64,000 bases of DNA from JBBDIM01 sp040880405 (GTDB taxonomy: Bacteria; Planctomycetota; Planctomycetia; Pirellulales; Pirellulaceae): positions 52,472 through 116,471 of the forward strand of contig JBBDIM010000110.1 in assembly GCA_040880405.1 (NCBI GenBank). The letters run 5' to 3'. Each line of letters starts with the position of its first letter. The first letter of the stretch is position 1. The notes under the pieces were generated by a model. That model made no database searches. It was given only the letters and a program-made list of their open reading frames with translations, and was not told the DNA's origin. Below, piece after piece: positions 38,764 through 48,343 of this stretch. The translations under genes were made by a program, and so were the position numbers.

Positions 38764-38986
38764 TTCTGGTCGATCTCGCTAGATCCAGGTGCCGTTATCC
38801 GGCGGCTGGTCGCATTATTGATCAGCGAGCCATGCCCTCTAAATAAGATGGGCAGTTATTCCTGCACGCGTTCGGCTGACGTAGATTCCCAGGGGTGGCG
38901 AGGGGCGAAACAAAACTCACCCCCAGGGTAATCCGCCGTGCGGGGCCGTGCAACCCATTCTACCTACTACGGGTGGCCGTGCCTTA

Positions 38987-39003
38987 CCGGAGTAGTACTC
39001 CGG
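38987..39003. repeat. Perfect short palindrome
   Basis: CCGGAGTA-G-TACTCCGG is a 17-nt perfect palindrome inside non-coding DNA of the gene-poor region. The space 38764-39257 otherwise contains only the extended hairpin at 39096 and the tRNA terminator. Confidence 0.5.
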
Positions 39004-39095
39004 TCTGTTTGATCGGATCGGGAAAATAGGGATTGGGGCTCGCGGGATAGACCGGAGCCAGGGTGCGGGCTAGCAGCCGCAAGAGATCTCAAAGA

Positions 39096-39192
39096 GAGGG
39101 CGGAGCCCGGGACCACGATATCTTGCAACAGAAAAACCGTAACCCCACGCCAGCCGGCGCGAAGAAAGGTGTGGTCCCGGGCCTCGCCCTCT
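39096..39192. repeat. Extended inverted repeat (97 bp) with internal hairpin
   Basis: AGAGGGCGGAGCCCGGGACCAC (39096-39117 including two bulges) pairs with 39172-39192. The interior carries GCCAGCCGGC. The long, nearly complementary arms suggest a structured RNA or a remnant of a small transposable element. Confidence 0.6.
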
Positions 39193-39202
39193 GGGTAGTA
39201 GA

Positions 39203-39239
39203 CAAAAAAAGGGACACCCCGAATTCCCGGGGCGTCCCT
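39203..39239 (-). terminator. Rho-independent terminator of tRNA-Asp
   Basis: On the minus strand GGGACGCCCCG pairs with CGGGGTGTCCC (one G-U) followed by TTTTTTT. It lies 19 bp downstream of the tRNA. Confidence 0.9.
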
Positions 39240-39257
39240 GTCTAGTCTCGCTAAAAG

Positions 39258-39331
<74 letters not shown>

Positions 39332-39351
39332 ATGTGCTGGGCAAGTACCTA

Positions 39352-39379
39352 AATATATACCGATCGCCTTTGAACTCAA
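39352..39379 (-). promoter_or_regulatory. Candidate promoter of tRNA-Asp
   Basis: On the minus strand TTGAGT, a 16-nt spacer and TATATT lie 20 bp upstream of the mature 5' end. Confidence 0.45.
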
Positions 39380-39603
39380 GGGGGCCTGGGGCGGAAGCGA
39401 TCGGAAAATGGACCGATTTTTTCCGCTGGCGCAAACGGTTCCGGTGATTCGGGTTACCGTGATTCTAACGACACTGCCCAGAGGGAAATCGGGGGGAAAT
39501 CCGCGGACGATGCGGGTTACCACCACCACCGCGACGTATGTTTGCGAAGAGAACACTTCCCCTGACTTCCCCTGACTTCCCCGCGACCGCAACGGTGTGA
39601 CCC

Positions 39604-39750
39604 ATGCGTGAGTTCCTGCTGAAGACACTCCAAGATGCCAATGGGTTCGTGGTCAGCATGGATACAAGCGACTGGACGCTGGCGTTCATGGTGGTGGTGG
39701 GATTCGGCTTTTTTTGCATGCGGGGCGTCGGCTCGAAATCAAAAGTCTAG
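39604..39750 (+). CDS. Tiny single-pass membrane protein (48 residues)
   Basis: Begins MREFLLKTLQDANGFVVS and has one hydrophobic helix (LAFMVVVGFGFFCM) followed by a short basic tail. The codon pattern is GC-rich in third position as in neighbouring genes. No ribosome-binding site is visible. It precedes the diguanylate cyclase on the same strand by 151 bp. A tandem CCCCTGACTT duplication sits upstream at about 39557. Function unknown. Confidence 0.45.
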   Translation: MREFLLKTLQDANGFVVSMDTSDWTLAFMVVVGFGFFCMRGVGSKSKV

Positions 39751-39901
39751 TCCGCTCGGTCTGGCAAGACTGAGTGGAACGGTCGCCTGCAAGCTCCGAG
39801 ATCCCGACAGTTCGGATCGGAACGGTCCGCGGAGACCAAAACGGCCTCCACCAACAGAATTTTTTTTGCATTGAATCTTTTGCTCACGAGGATCGCGCAC
39901 G

Positions 39902-40930
39902 ATGGACGAGTGGATTAACGGCATTCCCGGCCCGGTAGCCATGGCCATCGTCGCGGTGATCGGATACTTCGTCGGCAAGCGGAGCCCCCGCGAAACGACC
40001 GCCGCGGCCAATCAGGCCCGACGCGAATTGAAACGGGCCAAGGCGGTGATCCACCAGTTGGAGGAGATCTCCCGCGACATCCGCCGCAATTTGTCGACCC
40101 ATCAAACCAGCATCATGCACTTCAAGGAACGAATCGGCTCGCTCAGCCAAGACAACAGTGTCAGCGGCGAATCGTGGCAGTCGATTTGTGACGAGGCGGA
40201 ACAGATGCTCACCCCCACCATGCGGCTCTCGGCCCAAATCGCCCACGCCTACGATGAAATCCGTCAGCAGGCCAACCTGCTGATGACCTTCACCGAATCG
40301 AGAACCGACCCGTTGACCGGGCTCAGCAACCGCCGTGCTCTGGACGACTGCCTGGATAGCCTGTTCGCAATGAACAACCGCTACAAGTTGGAATTCACCC
40401 TGTGCATTTTGGATGTCGATCACTTCAAGAAGGTGAACGATGAAAACGGGCACCTGCACGGCGACCGAATTTTGCAGGAGGTTTCGAGCCTGATCGACAG
40501 TTGCGTTCGCGAAACCGATATCGTGACTCGCTATGGCGGCGAGGAATTCGTGGTGGTGATGCCTCAAACTCCATTGAAAGGGGCATGCGTCTTCGCCGAA
40601 CGAGTACGCACCAGCGTCGAGGCACAACTCGGAATCACCGTCAGCGGCGGACTGGCCCAGGTAGCCGTGGGGGACGACCCGAAAACGCTACTCGGCCGGG
40701 CCGATTCCGCCCTCTATCACGCCAAGGCCAAGGGTCGCAACCAAATTTGCTGCCATACCGGCGAGAAAATCGTCGACACAAAGACCATCCAGGACGAACC
40801 CATCTCCCCCGCTCGCGAAAAGCCGGAAAAGCTGCTAACCGAGATCCGAGACCTGGAGCAATCTCTCCATGACCGGTCGGGGCAGGCTCCGCGTTTGGAA
40901 GCGGTCTCGGAATCCCGCGTCGGTGATTAA
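39902..40930 (+). CDS. Diguanylate cyclase with N-terminal membrane anchor
   Basis: A 342-residue c-di-GMP synthase. Residues about 8-25 (GPVAMAIVAVIGYFVGK) form one membrane helix, followed by a long coiled coil (residues 35-135). The GGDEF domain covers about 137-300 with intact DPLTGLSNRRALDD, the Mg2+ Asp in CILDVDHFKKVN, the active site RYGGEEFVV and the inhibitory site RETD exactly five residues before it, which predicts product feedback. A C-terminal tail of about 50 polar residues ends the protein. ATG 39902 is chosen because the anchor begins right after. The kinase gene is convergent and stops two bases away. Confidence 0.94.
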   Translation: MDEWINGIPGPVAMAIVAVIGYFVGKRSPRETTAAANQARRELKRAKAVIHQLEEISRDIRRNLSTHQTSIMHFKERIGSLSQDNSVSGESWQSICDEAEQMLTPTMRLSAQIAHAYDEIRQQANLLMTFTESRTDPLTGLSNRRALDDCLDSLFAMNNRYKLEFTLCILDVDHFKKVNDENGHLHGDRILQEVSSLIDSCVRETDIVTRYGGEEFVVVMPQTPLKGACVFAERVRTSVEAQLGITVSGGLAQVAVGDDPKTLLGRADSALYHAKAKGRNQICCHTGEKIVDTKTIQDEPISPAREKPEKLLTEIRDLEQSLHDRSGQAPRLEAVSESRVGD

Positions 40931-40931
40931 A

Positions 40932-43900
40932 CTATTCCGGCTCCGGCAACGTTCGCACAATCCGAAACCCGCCACCCAGGAGCTTTAATTCCTGCGAGGT
41001 GTAAAATCGTTTGGCAGAACGCGAATCTTCCCATGGCACCAGAAAGTAGCCACCCCGCGAGGGCCTGAGAGTCCCCAGGCTAAAGTCTTTGCTAATCCGA
41101 TCATCTCGGTCGACAACTCGGCCCAAAGGGGTACGATAGTGCTCGAACAGATCGAGACACCACTCTCGCGCGTTGCCGTGCATGTCGTGGAGACCGAATC
41201 GGTTGGGCAACAGCATTCCAACCGGCCACGCTTGGTAGCGGGCGTTCTCAGAGGTCCAGGCATAACTTTCTCCCCAAGCCGCACCATCTCCGAAGTAACC
41301 GCTGGTAGTGGTCCCCGCGCGGCAGGCGTATTCCCACTCCGCCTCGGTCGGCAGACGATACCCTTCGCGCTGAAAGAAGTCGCTGGGGAGCTTCATGTCA
41401 ACGTTGATCTCGTCGATCGGCGGATAACACATTTGGTCTTCCGGGATGCCCTCTTGCTCACTCAACCAGCGGCAATAAGCCTGAGCCCTCCACCAGTCCA
41501 TCTCCACCGCCGGAAAGTCGAGACCGGTCCGAAATTGCCCGTACTGCGAGTACTGGGAATCAAACTCGCGAAATTGGGCGACCGTGGTTTCTAGAGTCGC
41601 AATCGCGTAACGTCGATCAATCCTCCGCCGCACCGGGCTTTCCTGGAGATGATTTCGGCCCGGCTCGTTTCCGGGAGACCCCATCAGGAACTCGCCCGGG
41701 GTGATCTCCACCAAGCGATGGCCATTGGGCACGTCGTGCCAAGTGGGTGTTTGGTCGTTCGGTTGAGAGTCTGGTTCGATCTCAGGCATGGCTTGCCCCA
41801 GGTGCCGCCGGGCCACGGTCTGGCACATCGATAATACGCCTGAATCTCGCGTGGTAGAGACCAACCGTTTGAGGATCGATGCCAGGCGGTCGAGATTGGC
41901 GGGATATAAGGTCCGCTGGGGATACAAGGCCAAAGTTTCCAGCAAGCAAAATTGAAGTTCGACGTTGTCGGTTGTTTCCAGTTTATCCAGCAGGAGTTTG
42001 GGATCGATTTCCAAGTCCGCCAGCAGGTGAATGGTCGCGGTTCGGAAGTTGGTGTCCTCGGTCCCGCTGGACAAGGCCTCCCATACCAATTGACGCTCAC
42101 CGAGTTGAAATAGCCCCACGACCAAGGAGGCCCGACGCCTTGCCCGACGAACCACAAGCTCATAGGAGGGCCACTCACGGATCCAGAGCGATGAGAACTT
42201 CCATTCTCCTGTTGTGGTTTGCTCCACGGAAACGGAACGCGGGAAATAACCTTGGCCGGCCAGTTGAGTCGCGTCGCGCTGATGCTCGGCTTGAGTCTGG
42301 TCAATCAAACACTCAGATTGCCACTGTCCTCCGCTCCACCAGATGGCGGCCACGTTCTCTCCGACGGGTAAGGTCGATTGATGGCGAATATCAATCTGCT
42401 GCCACCCTTGATTCTCATTGGTTTCCCGAATTTTTTTAGGGGTCGTGCCCCAAGTATCGAAGTAACGATGCACGTCGACCAGCTTCCAGCGAATTGACGA
42501 ATAGAGCGGCTCACCCGCCCGATTTTGAGTCTGGAGATTGACACGGGGCACGAAGCCTCCTTCATTCAACGGGCCCCAATGGTCGGCATGTTGGCTCTCC
42601 GAGACCTCCACATAAATGGAGGAGCCCACCATCTCACCGGGAAAAGATCGCCAGAGGACGAGAAAGCGTCCCTTATCATCGTTGCCGCGATCCGGGATCT
42701 CCGCGATGTCGTACGGGTGAAATTCCTCCGCGATCCACTTTTTAGCCACATCCTTAATTTCATCCGCTGTGACCGAAATCAGCAGTCGATGATCGGCCCG
42801 AGCATCTTGGACAAAACCAACCATCGCCAGAAGTTTACCCTCTTCGCGTCTTACGCGAGCAGTCACCGGGTGCAAGTCGTGCTCCGCCAATTGGCGGCAA
42901 ATGTCCTCCAATCGATCGAGCGGAACCGCGTACAGCACCGTCCCCTTCCCTTGTGCCAACAGACCGTAGCTCGCGAGTTCTTCCCGGAGAGCAGGATCCC
43001 ACGCCGCGGGATCGACCGGGGTCCCGGCGTACCAAACCGGATTGTCCGGCTCGCTTCGCATGTCGGCAAGATTGCGCGCTAGGTGCTGAATCGCGTTGAC
43101 ACGTTTGCTCTGCAGGACGGGGAATAGCTGACGAATTTGGGCCGCGTTCCCTTGCTCCAGTAGCTTGGCCAACTGCTCGCCGTTGTCACGATAAAACACT
43201 CCCAATACCGCCGCGGCACTCGACTTTCCACGTTCTGACATAGTATCGGATATGTAATACTGTTCGACCCGGTCGGCGATCGATCGCCGGACCGGCCACA
43301 GCAATTCGGCCCAGGCCAGTGCATTGCCACTCGACTCCGCCACCATGTCGGTCGCCAACTTATCGCCAATCGCATTCCAATCGACCGATTTCGGCGCAGC
43401 CTGTGCGAGAAACGCGGCGGCCCGCAAGCGGCCATCACGGTAATTTTCATCATCCAGACACACTTCGGCCAATCGTTGATGAAGCTCTGCGAGGGGCGGG
43501 GCCTGCCCGGCGAGCCAACGAATTTCGGCTGGATTGGCCGTTAACAGATAGTTGCCGATTTCAGCGTGATAGTCTTGGGCAGCAGGTGTATCCACCATCA
43601 AGGCGCGGACCTGATGTTCCGGATTCCCGGACTCAATCGCACCGTGCAGGAAGGGTTTCGCGAAGTTAGGAAATCGTCGAACTTGGCTCAGGGCCTCTGG
43701 GACCTCCTCGGCCTGGGCGGAGAGTAGATGCTGCACCGCGGCGTTGGCCAGCAGGCGATTCTGTTGCCACTGGGCGGTCCACAGCACTCCCCAAATAATG
43801 CCCACCACGAGGCACGCGACCGCCATCACGCCCCCCGCTTTTCGCGCGAGCCGCCACCGCGCAACTCGCATCACCTCCGCTTCCGAAGTGGACCACTGCT

Positions 43901-46136
43901 GGTGGTTGGTCAGGCGAACCATCTCCGCGAATTCCAAGAGGGTGGGCAATCGCCTCGTATCGTGAAAATCTCGCCACTGCCGCGCCACCTCTTTGAGCCG
44001 TTGCCGGGCCCTGCCGGTGCCACTCCCCTCCTCTTCACTAGCCAGCCATTCGCGAACGGCCGGGACCAGACAATCGTGCGTAAGCTGGTAGCTGGCGGTC
44101 TTCCCCGTGGACCCGTCCTCATCGTGAATTGGTCCCGGGACAATTAATTTCAGTTCATCACGCAAGATAGCAATCGCGCCGGCTAGAGCGGGCTGAAGTT
44201 CCTGAGGCACCCAAGCGGTAATCTCTTCAATAGTCTTGTAGGGGCCGCGGACTTTGCCCCCATCGGCCGGCGTGAGACAGTCCAGCACCGAGGCGACCGG
44301 CTTGGCCAATTCCCGATGCCCCGGATGGGACTCGCGCGAAGTGAACAGCGATCGCAAGTAACGATGCCCCAACCCCGCTAGGCCCCCGGTCTCTTGCAAC
44401 GCTTCCTCGGTCCACTCCCGCTCGCGGAGCATTTCGACGGCCAAGGTTAGGTGTACCGGCTGCAACTGATCCGACTGAGCCAACTCTTCCAGGATCAAGT
44501 CGATAAAGGCCCGCTGCTGTTGGCTCAGTTCGGATTGATTTTCAGGAAACTTCTCCAAGGCGTGACCCAATTGATACATCACCGAGGCGGCGTGCTTTCT
44601 GCTGAACGGCTCGATACCGCGGCAGTTCTCTCCCATGCGGATCGGCTGCTCCAGATAATCCATGAACCGCGCCGCCTCGGGCCAGAATTCATCCCGCACC
44701 ACCAGCAGGGCCTGGATCGTTTTGCCATCACATTGTCTCAGCGCCGTAACAAGCTCCGTTTCGGAGGGCCCTTCGCGGTCGAAACACTGCTCCAGTTGGT
44801 CGATCACAATCAGAAAACGTTGCGTCCCCTCTCCCTTCAAACGCACCATCTGGAGCATCGTTTTCAGCGTCGCATCGGGTGGAATCTCCGGGCAATGCTC
44901 GCGGAGCTTTTCGCCCATCAACTGGCTCGTCAAGCCTTGGGTCGCGTCGACGTAAATCGGAATCAGGTCGTCTCGTAGTCTTGGCAGGATCCCGGCCCGG
45001 ACCAATGAGCTCTTACCTGAACCGGAACAGCCATGGATCAATCCGACCCGCAGTGTCGTTTCCCCTTCCGTGCCTAGGATGCGATGTTTCCAAAAGCGGA
45101 CGCTTTCCGGTAGCCCCTCACTATCTTTGGGTCCCGGCAGTAACGACAGGAAAGCCAAATGATCGGCCCGATCGAATGGCAGCAATCCCTTGGGCAACAG
45201 TTTGGGTGTCCGAGTCGGCATCAGGTAACGGGTGGGGCCACGCGTGGAACCCGCTTCGGGAGGGCTCGTCTCCCGAGTCCAACTCACTTCCGAAACCAAT
45301 TCGAAATCGAGCACGTCAACCAAGTCCCGGGCCATCTCGGCCGCCCGCTGATACCGGTCGCCAATCACCGGACTCAGGGCTTTAAGGCATATTCGCTCCA
45401 GGCCATCGGGGATATCGCTACGAATGGCCGAGGGGGGATCGAACTCGAACTTCGAGAGATAGTTGACCATTTTTGTGGTCTGGGCGGCATCCGAGGGGAC
45501 GCGGCCGGTGAGCAGTTCGTACAGCACCACCCCCAGGCTGAAAATATCGGACCGGCCATCCATCAAATGCCCTTCGCCACGAAGCTGCTCGGGGCTCATG
45601 TAGGCCAACGTCCCGGCCATGGCGAAGTTGGGCTGAACCTCTTCCTTTTTGACCGAGATTCCGAAGTCGCAGAGAAACGGGACGTTATTTTCATCGAGCA
45701 AAATATTCGAGGGCTTCACGTCCAGGTGAAGGATGCCGTGACGGTGGGCGTATTCCAAAGCGGAGGCGATTCCCGCCACAATCCGGACTGCCTCCGCCTG
45801 GGGAAACGGTTCGTCTTGCATTTTGCGACCCAAATCCATGCCGTCGATGAATTTCGAGACAATGTAACAATCAATCCCTACTTCCGACCCCAAATCGTGG
45901 ACCGGCAAGATATGAGGATGATCGAACTGGGCCAACGTTTGGGCCTCGGCCTGAAAAGCAGCGATCTCCCTGGGGTTGTCAAACAGATCCGGCAGAGGCA
46001 CCTTGAGCGCGACCTTCCGCCGCAGCAGCTCGTCCCAGGCCTCGTAAACCGTTCCGAAGCCCCCTTTGCCCAAAAATCGCTCAATGCGATATCGGCCAAT
46101 CCGCTTCGGTATCGGTGGGCTGATCGTTTCGGACAT
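40932..46136 (-). CDS. Ser/Thr protein kinase fused to STAND-type ATPase, BTRD-like repeats and FGE-like domain
   Basis: A 1,734-residue protein. Kinase domain at about 14-280: GKGGFGTVYEAW, VALKVPLP (ATP Lys), HLDVKPSN (catalytic loop with Leu instead of Arg, so non-RD) and CDFG. A P-loop NTPase domain at about 330-700 has GCSGSGKSS at 369 and the Walker B-like strand LIVIDQLEQCFD, as in STAND/NACHT proteins. One membrane helix follows near 775 (VMAVACLVVGIIWG). A large extracytoplasmic part contains segments resembling bacterial tandem repeat domain 1 (HPVTARVRREEGKLLAMVG). The end, from about 1460, is an FGE-sulfatase-type fold (GEFLMGSPGNEPG, YRLPTEAEWEYACRAG, GNAREWCLD). FGE-like ends of this kind in planctomycete kinases are thought to bind ligands rather than act as enzymes. 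An intracellular kinase sensing an external or periplasmic signal is inferred. Confidence 0.92.
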   Translation of the reverse strand: MSETISPPIPKRIGRYRIERFLGKGGFGTVYEAWDELLRRKVALKVPLPDLFDNPREIAAFQAEAQTLAQFDHPHILPVHDLGSEVGIDCYIVSKFIDGMDLGRKMQDEPFPQAEAVRIVAGIASALEYAHRHGILHLDVKPSNILLDENNVPFLCDFGISVKKEEVQPNFAMAGTLAYMSPEQLRGEGHLMDGRSDIFSLGVVLYELLTGRVPSDAAQTTKMVNYLSKFEFDPPSAIRSDIPDGLERICLKALSPVIGDRYQRAAEMARDLVDVLDFELVSEVSWTRETSPPEAGSTRGPTRYLMPTRTPKLLPKGLLPFDRADHLAFLSLLPGPKDSEGLPESVRFWKHRILGTEGETTLRVGLIHGCSGSGKSSLVRAGILPRLRDDLIPIYVDATQGLTSQLMGEKLREHCPEIPPDATLKTMLQMVRLKGEGTQRFLIVIDQLEQCFDREGPSETELVTALRQCDGKTIQALLVVRDEFWPEAARFMDYLEQPIRMGENCRGIEPFSRKHAASVMYQLGHALEKFPENQSELSQQQRAFIDLILEELAQSDQLQPVHLTLAVEMLREREWTEEALQETGGLAGLGHRYLRSLFTSRESHPGHRELAKPVASVLDCLTPADGGKVRGPYKTIEEITAWVPQELQPALAGAIAILRDELKLIVPGPIHDEDGSTGKTASYQLTHDCLVPAVREWLASEEEGSGTGRARQRLKEVARQWRDFHDTRRLPTLLEFAEMVRLTNHQQWSTSEAEVMRVARWRLARKAGGVMAVACLVVGIIWGVLWTAQWQQNRLLANAAVQHLLSAQAEEVPEALSQVRRFPNFAKPFLHGAIESGNPEHQVRALMVDTPAAQDYHAEIGNYLLTANPAEIRWLAGQAPPLAELHQRLAEVCLDDENYRDGRLRAAAFLAQAAPKSVDWNAIGDKLATDMVAESSGNALAWAELLWPVRRSIADRVEQYYISDTMSERGKSSAAAVLGVFYRDNGEQLAKLLEQGNAAQIRQLFPVLQSKRVNAIQHLARNLADMRSEPDNPVWYAGTPVDPAAWDPALREELASYGLLAQGKGTVLYAVPLDRLEDICRQLAEHDLHPVTARVRREEGKLLAMVGFVQDARADHRLLISVTADEIKDVAKKWIAEEFHPYDIAEIPDRGNDDKGRFLVLWRSFPGEMVGSSIYVEVSESQHADHWGPLNEGGFVPRVNLQTQNRAGEPLYSSIRWKLVDVHRYFDTWGTTPKKIRETNENQGWQQIDIRHQSTLPVGENVAAIWWSGGQWQSECLIDQTQAEHQRDATQLAGQGYFPRSVSVEQTTTGEWKFSSLWIREWPSYELVVRRARRRASLVVGLFQLGERQLVWEALSSGTEDTNFRTATIHLLADLEIDPKLLLDKLETTDNVELQFCLLETLALYPQRTLYPANLDRLASILKRLVSTTRDSGVLSMCQTVARRHLGQAMPEIEPDSQPNDQTPTWHDVPNGHRLVEITPGEFLMGSPGNEPGRNHLQESPVRRRIDRRYAIATLETTVAQFREFDSQYSQYGQFRTGLDFPAVEMDWWRAQAYCRWLSEQEGIPEDQMCYPPIDEINVDMKLPSDFFQREGYRLPTEAEWEYACRAGTTTSGYFGDGAAWGESYAWTSENARYQAWPVGMLLPNRFGLHDMHGNAREWCLDLFEHYRTPLGRVVDRDDRISKDFSLGTLRPSRGGYFLVPWEDSRSAKRFYTSQELKLLGGGFRIVRTLPEPE

Positions 46137-46459
46137 CTAGGTCGAGGTGGTTAACAAGTGCAAAGGAAAAGGAGAGGCCATGGCGGATCCTCCACTAAAT
46201 TAAGCGAGCGGATGAGGGAGCGGCTAACGGGATCCAACCCGCGAGGTGAGTTCGGACAATGAGGCGAGCCGCGAGGTTCGGTTCCGCGGATGTCTCAACA
46301 GAAAGAACTATTTTCCACGGGAAGGGGGTCTCACAAGCAGCCAGTGTACTTGCCCGAGGGGAGAGGTCGCAACTTAAAAGGGGCCACCGCGGTCTCGATC
46401 TTCCGACCGCGGAAGAAGTTGCATTGGGCAAGCGCCGCGTGTAAATTCCCGCTGAAATT

Positions 46460-46495
46460 GGCCTCAGCCCTCAACCCGAAACAGGGGCTGAGGCC
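46460..46495 (-). terminator. Perfect hairpin downstream of the 46545 gene
   Basis: GGCCTCAGCCC pairs with GGGCTGAGGCC, 11 bp perfect, about 50 bp after the minus-strand stop. No long T-run on the minus strand. The space 46137-46459 shows nothing else. Confidence 0.5.
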
Positions 46496-46544
46496 GCGAA
46501 AAATAATTGAGCTGTTGCGAGAAAAGTCCAAGATACACGGGTCG

Positions 46545-46871
46545 CTACCAGCCCATCACCATGTTCGACTCGATCACCCGGCGCGAATGGGCCAGATCGT
46601 TACCGGTCTCGTGCATATAAAGTCGAATCGCGTGCAATTTATCCCCTTCCGCCTTGGAGAGGCAATCGCGTGCCATCAGGCAGGGGTCCAACGGTTCGTT
46701 GGTCAGGCCGAGGGCCGCCTTGGAGATCACCCAGCTTTTGCGAGGGCGTTTGGAGATGCGGATGATATCGTCGCTCGGGTAACTGTCGAAGACGGTCCCC
46801 TTGGCTTCGTTCTCGTCCTCGGCCCAGGTCACCACAATGTGCGCGTTGGTTTCGACCTCAAACAGTGGCAT
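46545..46871 (-). CDS. Conserved planctomycete hypothetical protein
   Basis: 108 residues starting MPLFEVETNAHIVVTWA. A strong AGGAGG lies eight to nine bases before ATG 46871, supporting translation. The N-terminal half has alternating strands and a segment WAEDENEAKGTVFDSYPSDDII, the second half is helical. I recognise it only as a conserved orphan in planctomycetes. Soluble, cytoplasmic. Transcribed alone. Confidence 0.8.
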   Translation of the reverse strand: MPLFEVETNAHIVVTWAEDENEAKGTVFDSYPSDDIIRISKRPRKSWVISKAALGLTNEPLDPCLMARDCLSKAEGDKLHAIRLYMHETGNDLAHSRRVIESNMVMGW

Positions 46872-47293
46872 GATAGAGTCCTCCTACTCGGGAAACAGCG
46901 GATGGAGCGAATACACGCGAGAGGGCGGGCCACCTGTTATCCGCCAGGGGACCCGCTTCCAGTTTCCAAATCACGCCCTATGCCCTGCTCACTATCCGAG
47001 TTGCCATAACCGGGAATGAGGAGAGATTCGATCTCGAACAGCGCGGGTAAGAATCATGGGAAGTCCGGAAATTCCACTGACTTGGTAACAGGTCACCACC
47101 ATCTGAAGATCGTAAGAGCTTCCGGAAATCGCGTCAACCAAAAAACTGATTAAATGCAAATTCTAGGAGGACCGGCGGCGGATGCTCGCGCGATGTTGGC
47201 CAACCGCTCGGCAGCCGAGTGGCTTAACTGCTAGACTAGAGAGTTTCCAACGTTTCCCTTGCTGTCGCTAAAGCTCACCGGATACTTGCGCCG
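46872..47293. other. Intergenic region without recognised features
   Basis: 422 bp between two divergent genes. Nothing convincing is seen apart from a GCAGCCGAGTGGCTT stretch that only faintly recalls a tRNA D-arm. Confidence 0.4.
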
Positions 47294-48250
47294 ATGCCCG
47301 ATCTGAACTCCGATCCCTCACCGTGGCCCTCGGACCAACCGACTTCCCCGTCAGCGGATCGGCCAGCCGCGCCTCGGCCCGAGGAGGAAAAGCCGGCGCG
47401 GTCCAGGATTTCCCATTGGCTGCGGTTTCTGATTCTGGTGCTGATCGGGGTCTCGGCGATCGCCCTGCTGCAAACCACGCCCACCTCTCGAGCCCAGTGG
47501 TACTGGGCCGCGAGCCTCACCGCACTTGAGGCCGGAGACCTCGAAACCGCGATCTCTCAGGCGGAAGCGGCGATTCAAATCGCCCCGGAAGATGCCCCGC
47601 AACGAAGCCGATACGCCGAGCTTTTGTTTCGGCTTGATCGAGAGGAGGACGCTCTAACGCAAGTCCTGAAATCAATTGAATCAGCCCCTGATAATTTGCA
47701 GTTGGTCAGTCGCAACGCCTTCCTGCTCGGACGGATGAAACAACACGACCAGGCCCTCAAGTGGCTGGATCACGTTGTCGAGCAAAGCCTGGCAGGGGGC
47801 AATATCCATCGGCATCAGGCCCGGAATCAAAGAGCCTACGGGATCGCGCTAGCATACGCCGACGGAGACGCCTCGCCTGAGGATCTAAAGCGTGGCTTGG
47901 AGGATATCCATTTGGCGATGGAAGAGTATGGTGATGAACCCGCTTACAGAGATACTCGCGGTTATCTCTATTTGCTGTCCGATCAATTGGAGCAAGCCGA
48001 AGACGATTTGACCCGCGCCATTTCGCCCTATGAACAACGCCACACCCAGCTCCTCGCCGAGTTGGCGGAGCAAAAGGGCTCCGCCCAAGTGGCGGCCCAG
48101 GCGAATAAAACGTTTCTGGAATCGGTCCTAGCGGTCATGTACCATCATCGCGCCGAGCTTTACCGGCGTCAAGGCAAAGAAGAGCTCGCCCAGCAAGACC
48201 AGCAGCGGGCCAACAAGTTCGGACTGAGTCGGAAGCTGGGCAACTGGTGA
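47294..48250 (+). CDS. Membrane-anchored TPR protein
   Basis: 318 residues. A Pro/Ser-rich cytosolic N-tail of about 40 residues precedes one membrane helix (WLRFLILVLIGVSAIALL, residues about 42-60). The rest is outside and helical with at least four TPR-like repeats (for example AQWYWAASLTALEAGDLETA, RDTRGYLYLLSDQLEQAEDD, HRAELYRRQGKEELAQQD). TPRs mediate protein-protein interaction; the partner is unknown. The 84-bp repeat copy 2 begins ten bases after its stop. Confidence 0.85.
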   Translation: MPDLNSDPSPWPSDQPTSPSADRPAAPRPEEEKPARSRISHWLRFLILVLIGVSAIALLQTTPTSRAQWYWAASLTALEAGDLETAISQAEAAIQIAPEDAPQRSRYAELLFRLDREEDALTQVLKSIESAPDNLQLVSRNAFLLGRMKQHDQALKWLDHVVEQSLAGGNIHRHQARNQRAYGIALAYADGDASPEDLKRGLEDIHLAMEEYGDEPAYRDTRGYLYLLSDQLEQAEDDLTRAISPYEQRHTQLLAELAEQKGSAQVAAQANKTFLESVLAVMYHHRAELYRRQGKEELAQQDQQRANKFGLSRKLGNW

Positions 48251-48259
48251 GGGAACATT

Positions 48260-48343
48260 CTTAGTGCGCCTACCTTAACCCAACCATTGGCGATTTCCCC
48301 GAGGAAATCAGGCCGATGAGCGAGGTTATGTTAGGGGTTCTTA
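48260..48343 (-). repeat. 84-bp dispersed hairpin repeat, copy 2
   Basis: Reverse-complement relative of 16340-16423. The internal hairpin GATTTCCCCGAGGAAATC is perfect here. It lies directly behind the TPR gene and upstream of the next gene. Confidence 0.85.

Noticed and set aside
38392..38931. 179-residue plus-strand frame in the gene-poor region
   Set aside because: It begins inside the hairpin behind the 59-residue gene, reads through a perfect terminator-like hairpin and lacks a ribosome-binding site.
47205..47235. GCAGCCGAGTGGCTTAAC resembling a tRNA-Leu/Ser D-arm
   Set aside because: No acceptor, anticodon or T-arm pairing around it.
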